From the NCBI GenBank assembly GCA_900538545.1, contig UPYK01000003.1, positions 91,390 through 155,389 of the forward strand: a stretch of DNA of 64,000 nucleotides, in the 5' to 3' direction. The DNA comes from an uncultured Eggerthella sp. (GTDB lineage Bacteria; Actinomycetota; Coriobacteriia; Coriobacteriales; Eggerthellaceae). Shown one piece after another: positions 16,509-24,932 of the stretch (position 1 is its first letter; each line of letters opens with the position of its first letter). The notes under the pieces were generated by a model, which was not told the origin of the DNA, searched no databases, and saw only the letters and a list, made by a program, of their open reading frames with translations. The position numbers were made by a program, and so were the translations under genes.

Positions 16509-17550
16509 GTTGTATCACCTCTTGGGCAAGTTCGTTATAAGCTTCAGTGCCCTTGTTCTCGGGAGCGTATTCGATGATGGGCTGACCATAACTAGGAGCC
16601 TCTGAAAGTTTGACCGTGCGTGGGATGAGCGTTTTGAAAACGGTATCACCGAAGAAGGAGCGCACCTCATCCACAACCTGCTTGGAAAGATTCGTGCGCG
16701 AATCATACATCGTAAGGACGATGCCATAGATATCCAAGCTTGGATTAAGAACACTTTTGACACGTTTCATCGAATCAAGAAGTTTTGTCACACCTTCGAG
16801 TGCATAGAACTCACACTGAATAGGAATAAGGAGCTTATCGGCAGCAACCAAGGCATTGATCGTGAGCAAACCAAGCGAAGGCGGGCAATCGATAAGGATA
16901 TAGTCATAACGACCGCGCAAGCTGCCAAGAGCGTTCTTGAGACGATTCTCGCGCGCCATCTCGTTAACCAATTCAACTTCGGCGCCAGCAAGGCTGATCG
17001 TTGAAGGAAGGACATCTACTCCTTTACCCACGTTTGCAAGGATGACGTCCTCAACGGGTGTTTCGCCGAGAAGGACGTTATAGACACATTGGCCGATATC
17101 GCGTTTATCGATACCATAGCCACTTGTCGCATTTCCCTGAGGATCAAGATCAACGAGCAATACTTCCTTGCCTGCAGCGCCAAGCGCAGCAGCAAGGTTC
17201 ACTGCAGTCGTAGATTTACCTACGCCACCCTTTTGATTGATGATAGCCAGGATCTTCGTTTGTCCGATAATATGCGAAACTGGACCTTTTTCCCTGAACG
17301 GTACATATGAAGGTCCTTCATCGAACTCTTCGTCGATCTCTTCGACTGCAACGCTGCCTTGGCCTGCTGGCATAACTGGCTCTTCATACGGCGAAGCTGA
17401 AACAGCTACATCACGTTCAATAACTTGAGCGGTTTCGTTAATCTCTTCGAAGTTTTGGTAGCCAGGATCGGCTGGTTGAGATGCTTTCGGTTCGTAAGGC
17501 GAAGTCGGTGCTGGTTTTGTATTGCGTTTAAGACTGTCAAGTAATCCCAC
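16501..17550 (-). CDS. parA: Chromosome-partitioning ATPase ParA (Soj)
   Basis: A ParA/MinD-type ATPase of about 349 residues. An N-terminal extension of about 95 acidic residues precedes the catalytic domain, which begins ILAIINQKGGVGKSTTAVN (deviant Walker A with the signature Lys) and contains VDLDPQGNATSGYG and DYILIDCPPSLGLLT. ParA works with ParB-parS to separate origins. The start is chosen as GTG at 17550: AAAGGAG sits five bases upstream, whereas the in-frame ATG at 17565 lies almost at the transcription start predicted from the TATAAT at 17580-17585. It is first in the parA-parB operon, which is probably repressed by ParB at the parS site in its promoter. Confidence 0.93.
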   Translation of the reverse strand: MGLLDSLKRNTKPAPTSPYEPKASQPADPGYQNFEEINETAQVIERDVAVSASPYEEPVMPAGQGSVAVEEIDEEFDEGPSYVPFREKGPVSHIIGQTKILAIINQKGGVGKSTTAVNLAAALGAAGKEVLLVDLDPQGNATSGYGIDKRDIGQCVYNVLLGETPVEDVILANVGKGVDVLPSTISLAGAEVELVNEMARENRLKNALGSLRGRYDYILIDCPPSLGLLTINALVAADKLLIPIQCEFYALEGVTKLLDSMKRVKSVLNPSLDIYGIVLTMYDSRTNLSKQVVDEVRSFFGDTVFKTLIPRTVKLSEAPSYGQPIIEYAPENKGTEAYNELAQEVIQRG

Positions 17551-17579
17551 GAACACTCCTTTCATGAAATATCACTGAG

Positions 17580-17610
17580 ATTATACCGATAAACTGTTTC
17601 ACGTGAAACA
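17580..17610 (-). promoter_or_regulatory. parA promoter with embedded perfect parS
   Basis: On the minus strand the -10 box TATAAT occupies 17580-17585. The perfect palindrome TGTTTCACGTGAAACA occupies 17595-17610, across the spacer and -35 area. ParB bound there should block RNA polymerase, giving autoregulation of parAB; the site also counts as a centromere element. Confidence 0.85.
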
Positions 17611-17634
17611 GCATATCGAGGAAATGTTGCGTGG

Positions 17635-18318
17635 TTATGCCTTATAGGGCCTTTTTTGTGCCATGCCTGGACGACGAGGTAATGAGACCATAGGTTCTCC
17701 AACCTTTTCATACACTAAAATAGTGCGATTCGTTTTATTATCTGAAAGCTGTGTTGTCCGCAGTGAAACAAGTTTCATGCCCAGCTTCTCTTCAAGCCCG
17801 GCTGCTTGTTCTAATTCTTCATCTTCAACAGCCGCTTTATAACAGATAAGTTGCCCGCCTAAAGAAAGCAGCGGAACCGCAAGCTCGAGCAAAGAAGGAA
17901 GAGAAGAGAGTGCGCGGGCAGTGATAACTGCAAATGATTCAGGCATTTCAAGAGCAAGCTCTTCTGAACGTCCGGTATAGGTTGAAACCTGACCTTCCAG
18001 ACCTAACTCTTCGATCATGCGATCAAGAGCAGTGGTCTTCTTCGCAACCGAATCGACCAACATGATCTGCCGCCCAGATGCGATCGCTAGAGGGATTCCA
18101 GGAAAACCTCCTCCTGAACCGAGATCGGCAGCACGTCCTGAGGGAGCCTTTTCGAACTCTTGTAGCCCCACTAAGGAGTCTTCAATATGCAGCAGCTGTC
18201 CTTGCTGCCAATCAACAATACGGGTAAGGTTCGAGCGCTCATTCTCTTTTAAAACAAGCTCTAAATGAAGATCGAGCAACTTCCGCTGCTCGATCTGAAG
18301 TTCGGGTTGATGACCCAT
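17635..18318 (-). CDS. rsmG: 16S rRNA (guanine-527-N7)-methyltransferase RsmG
   Basis: A 227-residue SAM-dependent methyltransferase (GidB) that modifies G527 of 16S rRNA. The glycine-rich SAM loop ADLGSGGGFPGIPLAIA lies near residues 80-96, followed by MLVDSVAKKTTALD and a conserved VITARALSSL. The ATG at 18318 is preferred because AAGGAATATC directly precedes it; a longer reading from 18363 would run through the parS site and overlap jag. It lies between jag and parA in the conserved origin-proximal order. Loss of this enzyme confers low-level streptomycin resistance in other bacteria. Confidence 0.95.
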   Translation of the reverse strand: MGHQPELQIEQRKLLDLHLELVLKENERSNLTRIVDWQQGQLLHIEDSLVGLQEFEKAPSGRAADLGSGGGFPGIPLAIASGRQIMLVDSVAKKTTALDRMIEELGLEGQVSTYTGRSEELALEMPESFAVITARALSSLPSLLELAVPLLSLGGQLICYKAAVEDEELEQAAGLEEKLGMKLVSLRTTQLSDNKTNRTILVYEKVGEPMVSLPRRPGMAQKRPYKA

Positions 18319-18330
18319 GATATTCCTTAC

Positions 18331-18346
18331 TGTTTCACGTGAAACA
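18331..18346. promoter_or_regulatory. parS site (perfect)
   Basis: TGTTTCACGTGAAACA fills the short gap between the jag stop codon (18347) and the rsmG Shine-Dalgarno. It is the closest perfect parS to oriC on the left side. Confidence 0.9.
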
Positions 18347-18943
18347 CTAAACAGGAGTAACAACTACGCGGCGGCCGTGACCTTCGCCTTCTGAGTGCGT
18401 CTCAACCTCAGAGTTATCACGCAACGTGATATGGATGATACGACGCTCATACGGCGTCATGGGGCGAAGTGCGATCTTCTTATCCTGAGAAACAGCGCGA
18501 CGAGCAGCATTCTCTGCGATAGATTCAAGCTTTTGACGCTGGCGAGCCTTATATCCCTCAACATCGATCACGACAGGATAACGGAATCCTATCTTACGTG
18601 AAGTGATAACAGAGATGAGGAATTGGAGCGAATCGAGCGTGCGACCATGACGGCCAATGAGCACCGCAAGATCATCACCAGTGATATCAAGGATCAGCTC
18701 GCCCTCATCACCTTCATATTCATCGATCGTAACCTGACCGACATTAAAGTACTTCAGGATGTCTTTGAGAGCGGCAATAGCGGTGTCAGCAACAAGATCA
18801 AGTTCTTCATCGGTAAGAGCTTGCTTAGGAGCGTCTTCATCCTCCATCTGATCGATAGTCTGTTCTTCTGCTTGTTCAGCAAGAGCTTGCTCATCCTGTT
18901 CGAGTGATTGAAGCTCTTCACCTTCTAGAATTTCGTCAGTCAT
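18347..18943 (-). CDS. jag: Jag/KhpB RNA-binding protein (KH and R3H domains)
   Basis: A 198-residue protein. The first 50 residues are strongly acidic and replace the usual Jag-N domain. A KH-II-like domain follows (GELILDITGDDLAVLIGRHG, with the GxxG-like loop IGRHGRTLDS), then an R3H domain with the R-x3-H core: EGYKARQRQKL and the C-terminal AVSQDKKIALRPMTPYERR. Jag/KhpB binds RNA and is tied to cell elongation and envelope synthesis in Gram-positives. The ATG at 18943 has AAGGAGAATC in front. It sits directly after yidC in the conserved rpmH-rnpA-yidD-yidC-jag block. Confidence 0.93.
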   Translation of the reverse strand: MTDEILEGEELQSLEQDEQALAEQAEEQTIDQMEDEDAPKQALTDEELDLVADTAIAALKDILKYFNVGQVTIDEYEGDEGELILDITGDDLAVLIGRHGRTLDSLQFLISVITSRKIGFRYPVVIDVEGYKARQRQKLESIAENAARRAVSQDKKIALRPMTPYERRIIHITLRDNSEVETHSEGEGHGRRVVVTPV

Positions 18944-19032
18944 GATTCTCCTTAATATTCAAATCTCCCAAGATGGGAGGAGCCTATAAAAGAAACATGG
19001 ACGATAGTTTCCTAACGTCCATGTTCGATCAG

Positions 19033-19806
19033 TTATTTTGCTTTCTTAGTCGGACGAGGTTTCTTAGCCTTACGCGTAACATCCACCTTAACTGGCTTGA
19101 CCTCGGCTTCAAGCGCCTCACGCTCTCGATCCTTGCGGCGAAGAATGCTAAGTGTGATCTGCTGCTGTGCGACCGCAAAAACTGAAGAAGTAGCCCAGAA
19201 TAACAACACGCCTGCAGGAGAGCCCCAACCGATCCAGAGCATCATGAGCGTCATGATGACCATCATGAAGATCTGCTGATTCTTCTGCGGGTTATTCGTT
19301 CCTTTTTGCTGAAGCAGGGTAGGAAGGAAGGTCGCACCTGCAAAGACAATAAGTAAGATTCCATAAGGAATGAACGGACCAACACCAACCGACCATGCGT
19401 TTGCTGGTGAAGCAACGAGGTTTGGCAGGATGTTGTAGAACGTATACTCAGAACCACCAGTACGCGTGTTCATGTCGTACAGTACTTGGAACAACGCGAT
19501 AAAGATCGGCATCTGCAAGATCATCGGCAAACAGCCAGCAAGCGGATTAAAGCCTGATTCAGCATAAAGTTTCTGCATTTCCGCAGATTGACGCTGCTTA
19601 TCATCAGCGTACTTCGTCTGAATCTCCTGCATGAGCGGGCTGAATTTCTGCATTTGGAACGTTGATTTGATCTGTTTCTGCATAAGCGGGAACAAGATCA
19701 AGCGGAAGATAAGAGTAACGATAACGATGGCAAGACCCCAGTCATGCACAAAGTTATAGAAGAACTCAATACATATGAATATTGCGTCCTTAAACGCGTC
19801 CCACAT
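19033..19806 (-). CDS. yidC: Membrane protein insertase YidC (short Gram-positive type)
   Basis: A 257-residue YidC/Oxa1 core protein with five predicted membrane helices and no large periplasmic domain. Conserved features include the hydrophilic-groove Arg in TLIFRLILFPL, the cytoplasmic hairpin MQEIQTKYADDKQRQSAEMQKL-type region, GCLPMILQMPIFIALF, and a basic C-terminal tail (KKPRPTKKAK) that probably contacts ribosomes. No lipoprotein signal is present. The gene follows yidD by 13 bases and precedes jag, so the three are one operon with rnpA and rpmH. Confidence 0.95.
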   Translation of the reverse strand: MWDAFKDAIFICIEFFYNFVHDWGLAIVIVTLIFRLILFPLMQKQIKSTFQMQKFSPLMQEIQTKYADDKQRQSAEMQKLYAESGFNPLAGCLPMILQMPIFIALFQVLYDMNTRTGGSEYTFYNILPNLVASPANAWSVGVGPFIPYGILLIVFAGATFLPTLLQQKGTNNPQKNQQIFMMVIMTLMMLWIGWGSPAGVLLFWATSSVFAVAQQQITLSILRRKDREREALEAEVKPVKVDVTRKAKKPRPTKKAK

Positions 19807-19819
19807 TATGTGTGTCCTC

Positions 19820-20095
19820 TCAGTTTCTATCTCCCAGTTTCAGTGAGAAAGTTTCGGGCACCGGATCGTATCCGTAATCGCCGCCTGGGTGACATCTTAC
19901 TATTCTTCTTATGCTGAGATAAGAACCTTTTATAAAACCAAAGCGTTTGAGTGCAGTAATACTATATTCCGAGCAGGTTGGTACAAAGCGACATGACGGA
20001 GGTAGTATCGGTGAAAGGGCTAGACGATAGAACTTCACGCAAAGTACTGCAATGGTACAAGGAATCGACTTAAGAATTGTCCACAACTTCCGCAT
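19820..20095 (-). CDS. yidD: Membrane protein insertion efficiency factor YidD
   Basis: A 91-residue protein with the YidD hallmarks: an N-terminal amphipathic/hydrophobic helix (CTIAVLCVKFYRLALSP), CRFVPTCSEYSITALKRFG with its conserved cysteines, and RCHPGGDYGYDPVP near the C terminus. It assists YidC and Sec-dependent insertion at the inner face of the membrane. It lies 33 bases after rnpA and 13 before yidC, the normal arrangement. Confidence 0.95.
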   Translation of the reverse strand: MRKLWTILKSIPCTIAVLCVKFYRLALSPILPPSCRFVPTCSEYSITALKRFGFIKGSYLSIRRIVRCHPGGDYGYDPVPETFSLKLGDRN

Positions 20096-20128
20096 CGCAC
20101 CCTACCTCGTAAGAACAAGCTTTTTCGA

Positions 20129-20482
20129 TCAAGTCTCTTGTTCGTTTCTTTGAGCCTTTTCTTTACGAAGCGATCTCACTATCTTCATGCCTTCGTTTTG
20201 CAACTTCTGGTAGGGAAGCTGCAAGATCCTACGTTTTGCAAGAAAGACGATATCTAAACCTGAGATCGATCCGCCGAAATCAGCACAGAGCGCCCTCATC
20301 CGCCGTTTTGCGGCATTACGCCAAACTGCATTACCGTTCTTTTTCCCCGCTATAAAAGCAACACGACCAGAAGGGCCGTGTTGAGCATCAAGCACGATCA
20401 GCGTCATACCTGAGGTGTTATAGCGCTTTCCGTGCGTAAAGATAGAGGAAATTTCAGTAGAGGATTTTATCGTATTACGCAC
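20129..20482 (-). CDS. rnpA: Ribonuclease P protein component
   Basis: A 117-residue basic protein that partners the catalytic RNase P RNA in tRNA 5' maturation. The RNR signature appears as GNAVWRNAAKRRMRAL, in which the usual Arg-Asn pair is kept, and the N terminus has the conserved F-x-x-I-F-x-H-G-K pattern (SSIFTHGKRY). The start codon is GTG at 20482, 21 bases after the rpmH stop, so rpmH and rnpA are co-transcribed as in most bacteria. The RNA subunit gene is not in this window. Confidence 0.93.
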   Translation of the reverse strand: MRNTIKSSTEISSIFTHGKRYNTSGMTLIVLDAQHGPSGRVAFIAGKKNGNAVWRNAAKRRMRALCADFGGSISGLDIVFLAKRRILQLPYQKLQNEGMKIVRSLRKEKAQRNEQET

Positions 20483-20503
20483 AAGTTCGGTAAAAGCTAC
20501 TGG

Positions 20504-20638
20504 TTAGACACACAGACGCTTACGACCCTTAGCGCGACGAGCGGAAAGAACCGCACGACCGCCTTTGGTAGACATACGAGCACGGAAACCATGCGTTTTT
20601 GCACGCTTGTGTTTATTGGGTTGATAGGTACGCTTCAT
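20504..20638 (-). CDS. rpmH: 50S ribosomal protein L34
   Basis: A 44-residue, very basic protein: MKRTYQPNKHKRAKTHGFRA is the canonical L34 start, and the end reads RRAKGRKRLCV. It is complete. The ATG at 20638 is preceded by GGACAGG. It is the first gene of the rpmH-rnpA-yidD-yidC-jag block, running away from the origin. Confidence 0.98.
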   Translation of the reverse strand: MKRTYQPNKHKRAKTHGFRARMSTKGGRAVLSARRAKGRKRLCV

Positions 20639-20710
20639 TACCTGTCCTTTCAGATTACGTGTAGCCTAAAAATTGTAGAAATACTTAATCTGAAAGTCAA
20701 TCTATAACCT

Positions 20711-21223
20711 CTATGAACGGCTGATAACATCATACTCAGCGGTTTCGATGATATGCCCCTTCATCGCCCAATGAAGTTGATTATAGAAATACCCCTCAGC
20801 AAGATCGAGATGGTTATCAAGCGCATAAACACGCAAGGTATAGGTATGATCAGCATCGGGTGGACGTGGACCAATATACGCTTGCGCAACTGTAAGATCG
20901 TTATCTATCTCTTCCATATTACTAAAACAGCTGTTGAAACCTTGTCTCCATTCAGGCTGAGGATTCTGGCTCGCATCTTCTGGAATGACTCCGATGTTCG
21001 GATCTATCTCACACATGAGCCAATGGATCCATGTGAACCCGCAAACAGGAGTTGAATCGTAGTCGATGAATGTAAGCGCGAGCGTTTGAGTCCCCTCAGG
21101 CACCTCTTCGATCGTAATAGGGAATGAACAGACCGCATGATCGTACTTACGATCAGCAGCTGGAGCGTATTTTCCATACTTATCAGGAAGAAAACCATTT
21201 TCTGTTGGAAGAGATATCTTCAT
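20711..21223 (-). CDS. YbhB/YbcL-family (PEBP-like) protein
   Basis: A 170-residue cytoplasmic protein of the phosphatidylethanolamine-binding/Raf-kinase-inhibitor fold. The ligand-pocket signature is visible as FIDYDSTPVCGFTWIHWLMC (D-x-D-x-P and the W-x-H-W region near residues 65-84), followed by GPRPPDADHTYTLRVYALD, the second conserved block. Bacterial members are of unclear function. The ATG at 21223 is chosen because AAGGTGAT lies in front; the in-frame extension to 21268 has no support. It lies between rpmH and the origin region, which is not its usual place in other phyla. Confidence 0.88.
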   Translation of the reverse strand: MKISLPTENGFLPDKYGKYAPAADRKYDHAVCSFPITIEEVPEGTQTLALTFIDYDSTPVCGFTWIHWLMCEIDPNIGVIPEDASQNPQPEWRQGFNSCFSNMEEIDNDLTVAQAYIGPRPPDADHTYTLRVYALDNHLDLAEGYFYNQLHWAMKGHIIETAEYDVISRS

Positions 21224-21876
21224 ATCGATCACCTTACCCCGTCGAAGGTCATACCTATGCCGTAACATATGAGACCATCATAAAGGAAGCAAAAAAGAAA
21301 GTTTTCAACAATACCATTTTGTATAAATGTTGATAATGTTGAAAAGTATTTGTTTGATATATAAATCAATGTTGATTTCTTCTCTTGTTTCATTTTGTCA
21401 AGCACTTTTCACCGAAATTTTGAAAAAACTTTTACAAGAATCTTTTGAGATGAATTTCAATAATAGGATTTTGAACTGGTATTTTGTATAAATCACAACG
21501 ATCGACAAAGAGCAAGGAAAAACTTTTTAATCAGTGATCTTCACCATCTGATCTACTGCTTTTCCACGCTCTATCTTTGCTTTTATTTCTCATGAAACAT
21601 CACTGGAGAGCCAGAGTTTTCCATATTGTCTATCAAAATCTCTTCCTCTTATCATTATGTTTCAGTTCGTTTTTCATGTTTTTACACATTTTCTTAATAA
21701 ATTGTTGAAAAAGCTGAAAATACAAGATGAAAAGGTAGTGAAAATCAGCAATAGAATGAAAACTAACTTGAATCTTATCGATATTTACCTAAAGTACCCT
21801 ATATATTCCTTAAAACACGTATTATTATGTGAAAACTCGTGAAAATTTTGGAAAGGCTCAAGGAGCAGCCATTACC
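21224..21876. other. AT-rich intergenic region left of dnaA (possible second origin element)
   Basis: About 650 bases, clearly richer in A+T than the rest of the window and without a convincing gene. It holds a 13-mer direct repeat, ATTTTGTATAAAT, at 21316-21328 and 21481-21493, one DnaA-box-like TTTTACACA at 21680-21688, and several TTGATAATGTTGAAAA-type runs. It must carry the divergent promoters of the PEBP gene and the GHKL gene (a TATTAT -10 at 21823-21828). It may be the left lobe of a bipartite oriC; that is inference. Confidence 0.5.
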
Positions 21877-22716
21877 ATGGATGAATCTCAAGATAGACCC
21901 ATCAGTACGAACGGAGGGATCGACCCTTATGGTCCGTTCGACAGGTCAACATCTTCAGTAGCTCCAGAACGTGCTGCAGTTCCTCAGTCCGATCCATCCA
22001 ACTTCAATTATGACTATATCGACACGATCGCCTGCGTGGCTATCTATGACACGCTCACGAGCACGCCTCAGATCATTCAGATCCCAGGTGGCCCAACGCA
22101 TCAATTCATTGAGAATATAGCTTCAACTACCTATAGAGAAGCACAACAACGAGGCGGCATGATCCCTTATACGGTCATTCGCGAAGTCACAGAAAACTTC
22201 ATCCATGCTAATTTCAGTGAACCGGTCGTTTCAGTTTTCGATAAGGGCAACACCATCCGCTTTGCTGATCAAGGTCCAGGAATCCAAGATAAAGACCGTG
22301 CTCAAGAACCAGGATTCACTTCAGCAAGCGAACCGATGAAGAAGTATATTCGTGGTGTTGGATCTGGGCTTCCGTTAGTGAAAGAAGTGCTGAGCTTTTC
22401 TCATGGCACCATAAAGATCGAAGACAACATCGGGCAAGGCTCTGTGGTAACCATCTCTCTTTTGCGCGATCTGGATAATTCAGAACAGCCTCAAACAACC
22501 GAACTTCCTTCATTGACCGACAATGATAAAAAGGTATTACTTGCCCTTATGCCGCATAATCAACTTGGCGTCACTGATATCCACAATGAAACAGGTATGC
22601 CGAATGCAAGCATTCATGCATCCTTCAAAAAACTTGAAGGAGCAGGCATTTTAGAAAAAATCGGCAAAAAAAGACAACTTACGAACGAGGGAAGGCAAAT
22701 CACGCTTTCGCTCTAA
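21877..22716 (+). CDS. GHKL-type ATPase fused to a winged-helix domain, directly upstream of dnaA
   Basis: A 279-residue soluble protein. After a low-complexity N terminus, residues about 110-220 form a histidine-kinase-like ATPase domain: N box REVTENFIHANFSEP, G1 box FADQGPGIQD, a short lid, and G2 box RGVGSGLPLVKEVL, ending KIEDNIGQGSVVTISL. There is no dimerisation/phospho-acceptor His domain and no membrane segment. The C-terminal 65 residues look like a winged helix (NQLGVTDIHNETGMPNASIH, then KKLEGAGILEKIGKKRQL). It could be an ATP-gated regulator of dnaA or of sigma activity; function is unknown. The ATG at 21877 is behind AAGGAG; an upstream GTG at 21829 lacks one. Confidence 0.8.
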   Translation: MDESQDRPISTNGGIDPYGPFDRSTSSVAPERAAVPQSDPSNFNYDYIDTIACVAIYDTLTSTPQIIQIPGGPTHQFIENIASTTYREAQQRGGMIPYTVIREVTENFIHANFSEPVVSVFDKGNTIRFADQGPGIQDKDRAQEPGFTSASEPMKKYIRGVGSGLPLVKEVLSFSHGTIKIEDNIGQGSVVTISLLRDLDNSEQPQTTELPSLTDNDKKVLLALMPHNQLGVTDIHNETGMPNASIHASFKKLEGAGILEKIGKKRQLTNEGRQITLSL

Positions 22717-22734
22717 ATTCCGATCTTCTCTTAC

Positions 22735-22785
22735 TTTTCCACAATTACTTGCTAAGATAAAACCCCATCTTAGACATGTGGAAAA
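22735..22785. promoter_or_regulatory. dnaA promoter region: two inverted DnaA boxes flanking a hairpin
   Basis: TTTTCCACA at 22735-22743 and its reverse TGTGGAAAA at 22777-22785 face each other. Between them CTAAGAT (22752-22758) and ATCTTAG (22767-22773) form a 7-bp inverted repeat. The layout suggests DnaA-dependent autoregulation of dnaA just upstream of its Shine-Dalgarno (GAAAGGAAGG). Confidence 0.7.
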
Positions 22786-22797
22786 GAAAGGAAGGAC

Positions 22798-24411
22798 ATG
22801 GATATCCAAGAAGTTTGGGATAAGCTCATCTCAACTATCAAGAGCTATCCAGGTGTTAATCCTTCTCAGCTCGACGCCTTTTTCTCTCGTATTCAAATCC
22901 AGGCAGTTAGTCCTGGTTTTATCATGCTCACTTCGTGCACGGCATTCGTGAAAGAATGGGTAGAACGACACTATATGAAAGACATCCAGCGTGCGCTCGA
23001 AGATATCTATCATGTTGAATTCTTCGTTCAGATCGAGGTTGATACCACTGCTGAAGAAGCAGAAGGAGTAGGTGCGAACAGCACACAACAAACAACGAAT
23101 CCTTCTCCCCAACAGCAGGTATCGAACGAGCCATCTCTGTCAGGAGTAAGTTCACAGCCAAGCACTCAAACCTTACCTTCGCATCAGCCGAGCACTCCAG
23201 CCACTACGATTGAGAACTCCTCTTCGCTGAATTCTTCGGTTTCGATTGATAATGCTCCAGCATCGATAGATATTCCTTCGTCATCAGTTCCTCAGATACC
23301 TCCTGTTTCGCCTGATCAAACGAACGCGGATCAACGATCATCCTCAAGCGATCCATCAACTCGATTATTGACGTTCGATTCGTTCGTTATCGGAGATTCG
23401 AATCGCCTTGCTTATGCAATGGCAACTGAAGTTGCTGAACGACCAGGAACATCGAACCTCAATCCATTGTTCATCTATGGACGAAGCGGAGTGGGTAAGA
23501 CTCACCTGATGTGCGCGATCAAGAATTACATTGATGAGCAATATCCTAATTTGAACGTACTCTATATCGACTCGAACGAATTAGCAGAACGTTATACCGA
23601 AGCTGCACGTGAGAAATCTGTCGACAAGTCTTCTTTCAAGAACTTTGATAATTTCCTCAAAAACGCTGATGTCTTGCTTGTTGATGATATCCAAAACCTC
23701 CAAAACTCTCCTGGTACGCTTGGAATCTTATTCCGTATCTTCAATGCGAACATCAACCAAGGAAAGCAATTCGTATTCAGCGCAGATCGTGCACCGAAGA
23801 ATATCGACTTAGATGAGCGCTACACCTCTCGTTTCAATTCAGGTGCAACGATCGATATTCAACCGGCCGACCATGAAACGAAACGCGGCATTATCAAGAA
23901 CTTCGTTCAGCAATATCAGCAGGACGAAGACTTCAATTTCGAACTTTCTGACGAGATCTTGGATTACGTGGTCGAGCATTCTGGTACGAATATTCGCGAA
24001 CTGAAGAGCGCTATTACGAACGTGATGTATGCCGTTAAGATGAAGGGCGAGAACAGCGTTACCACACAAGATGTGAAAGATATGCTGGCTAATCATTTCA
24101 TCAATGAGACGGGTACGCGCTTCACGATAGAAACGATCCAAGCTGCAGTCGAAGACTTCTATAAGGTTTCACATGCTGATCTCGTAAGTAAGAGTCGAAG
24201 CCGATCGATCGCACATCCGCGTCACGTTGCAGTCTATCTTGCTCGCGAGCTCGTGAATACTACCTATAAGGATATTGGTAAAGCGTTCAACCGCGATCAT
24301 TCTACCATCATGCATTCATTCGATCTTATTGAAAAAGGCCTGAACGAAGACAGGAATCTACGTGAAGAGGTTGAAGCGATCCGAGGAATGTTGCGCTCAA
24401 AAGAATACTAA
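22798..24411 (+). CDS. dnaA: Chromosomal replication initiator DnaA
   Basis: A 537-residue AAA+ initiator with all four domains. Domain I is residues 1-80. Domain II is an unusually long Ser/Thr/Pro/Gln-rich linker (about 80-180). Domain III starts at LLTFDSFVIGDSNRLAYA with Walker A GRSGVGKTHLMCAI, Walker B VLLVDDIQNL and the sensor and arginine-finger region. Domain IV is the duplex-DNA-binding helix-turn-helix with the DnaA signature YKDIGKAFNRDHSTIMHSF. It opens the origin at the DnaA boxes downstream. ATG at 22798 with AAAGGAAGG upstream. The long linker explains the length above the common 450 residues. Confidence 0.98.
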   Translation: MDIQEVWDKLISTIKSYPGVNPSQLDAFFSRIQIQAVSPGFIMLTSCTAFVKEWVERHYMKDIQRALEDIYHVEFFVQIEVDTTAEEAEGVGANSTQQTTNPSPQQQVSNEPSLSGVSSQPSTQTLPSHQPSTPATTIENSSSLNSSVSIDNAPASIDIPSSSVPQIPPVSPDQTNADQRSSSSDPSTRLLTFDSFVIGDSNRLAYAMATEVAERPGTSNLNPLFIYGRSGVGKTHLMCAIKNYIDEQYPNLNVLYIDSNELAERYTEAAREKSVDKSSFKNFDNFLKNADVLLVDDIQNLQNSPGTLGILFRIFNANINQGKQFVFSADRAPKNIDLDERYTSRFNSGATIDIQPADHETKRGIIKNFVQQYQQDEDFNFELSDEILDYVVEHSGTNIRELKSAITNVMYAVKMKGENSVTTQDVKDMLANHFINETGTRFTIETIQAAVEDFYKVSHADLVSKSRSRSIAHPRHVAVYLARELVNTTYKDIGKAFNRDHSTIMHSFDLIEKGLNEDRNLREEVEAIRGMLRSKEY

Positions 24412-24590
24412 GTGCACTTTCGTGACAGCGTTATCAGATCGTCCTTGTTAGAGATGGTCGAGATACCACTCACAGCACTATTTCTTCATATTTAGAAAAG
24501 TTTTTTAGTGTATAAGTGGTTGAAACGCTATATCAAAACATGTCCGAAACCAGGAGGAAGGTAAGGATAAGTTTTTCGACTGTTTTTCCT

Positions 24591-24730
24591 TGTGGAAAAC
24601 GAAAGCTTTTCTTAACAAGATATTCCTCCCTTCATTTTCACGTTTCACCAGCAGAAAGCTTTGTTATGCACATTTCAACCATGCCTATTACTATTACTAC
24701 TTAGATTTATTTATAAAAATGAATTAAATA
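24591..24730 (+). other. oriC: DnaA boxes, DnaA-trio array and AT-rich unwinding element
   Basis: In the 521-base dnaA-dnaN gap a DnaA box TGTGGAAAA (reverse, 24591-24599) and a perfect box TTATGCACA (24664-24672) are followed by a GC-richer CATGCC (24680-24685). Then CTATTACTATTACTACTT (24685-24702) reads on the lower strand as six DnaA-trio triplets (3'-GAT AAT GAT AAT GAT GAA). An almost pure A/T tract follows to 24730. Order and orientation match the basal unwinding system described for Bacillus subtilis. The rest of the gap has no gene. Confidence 0.75.
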
Positions 24731-24932
24731 GGAGAAGGCTTTTTCGTGGCGTAATTTTCGTTCGTGCGGAATGGAGAGAGCAAGCTATAATCAAGTCGTT
24801 CTCAGTTACTGATCTTGAATGATCGATGGTAACTTCTTGAACAGAAACCGTTATCAAGCGATGTTTGCCTGCCAGATTGTCTTCGATATTTGGTGGAACA
24901 TCGCCAACCAGATAAGAATGTGAGTTCACTCT

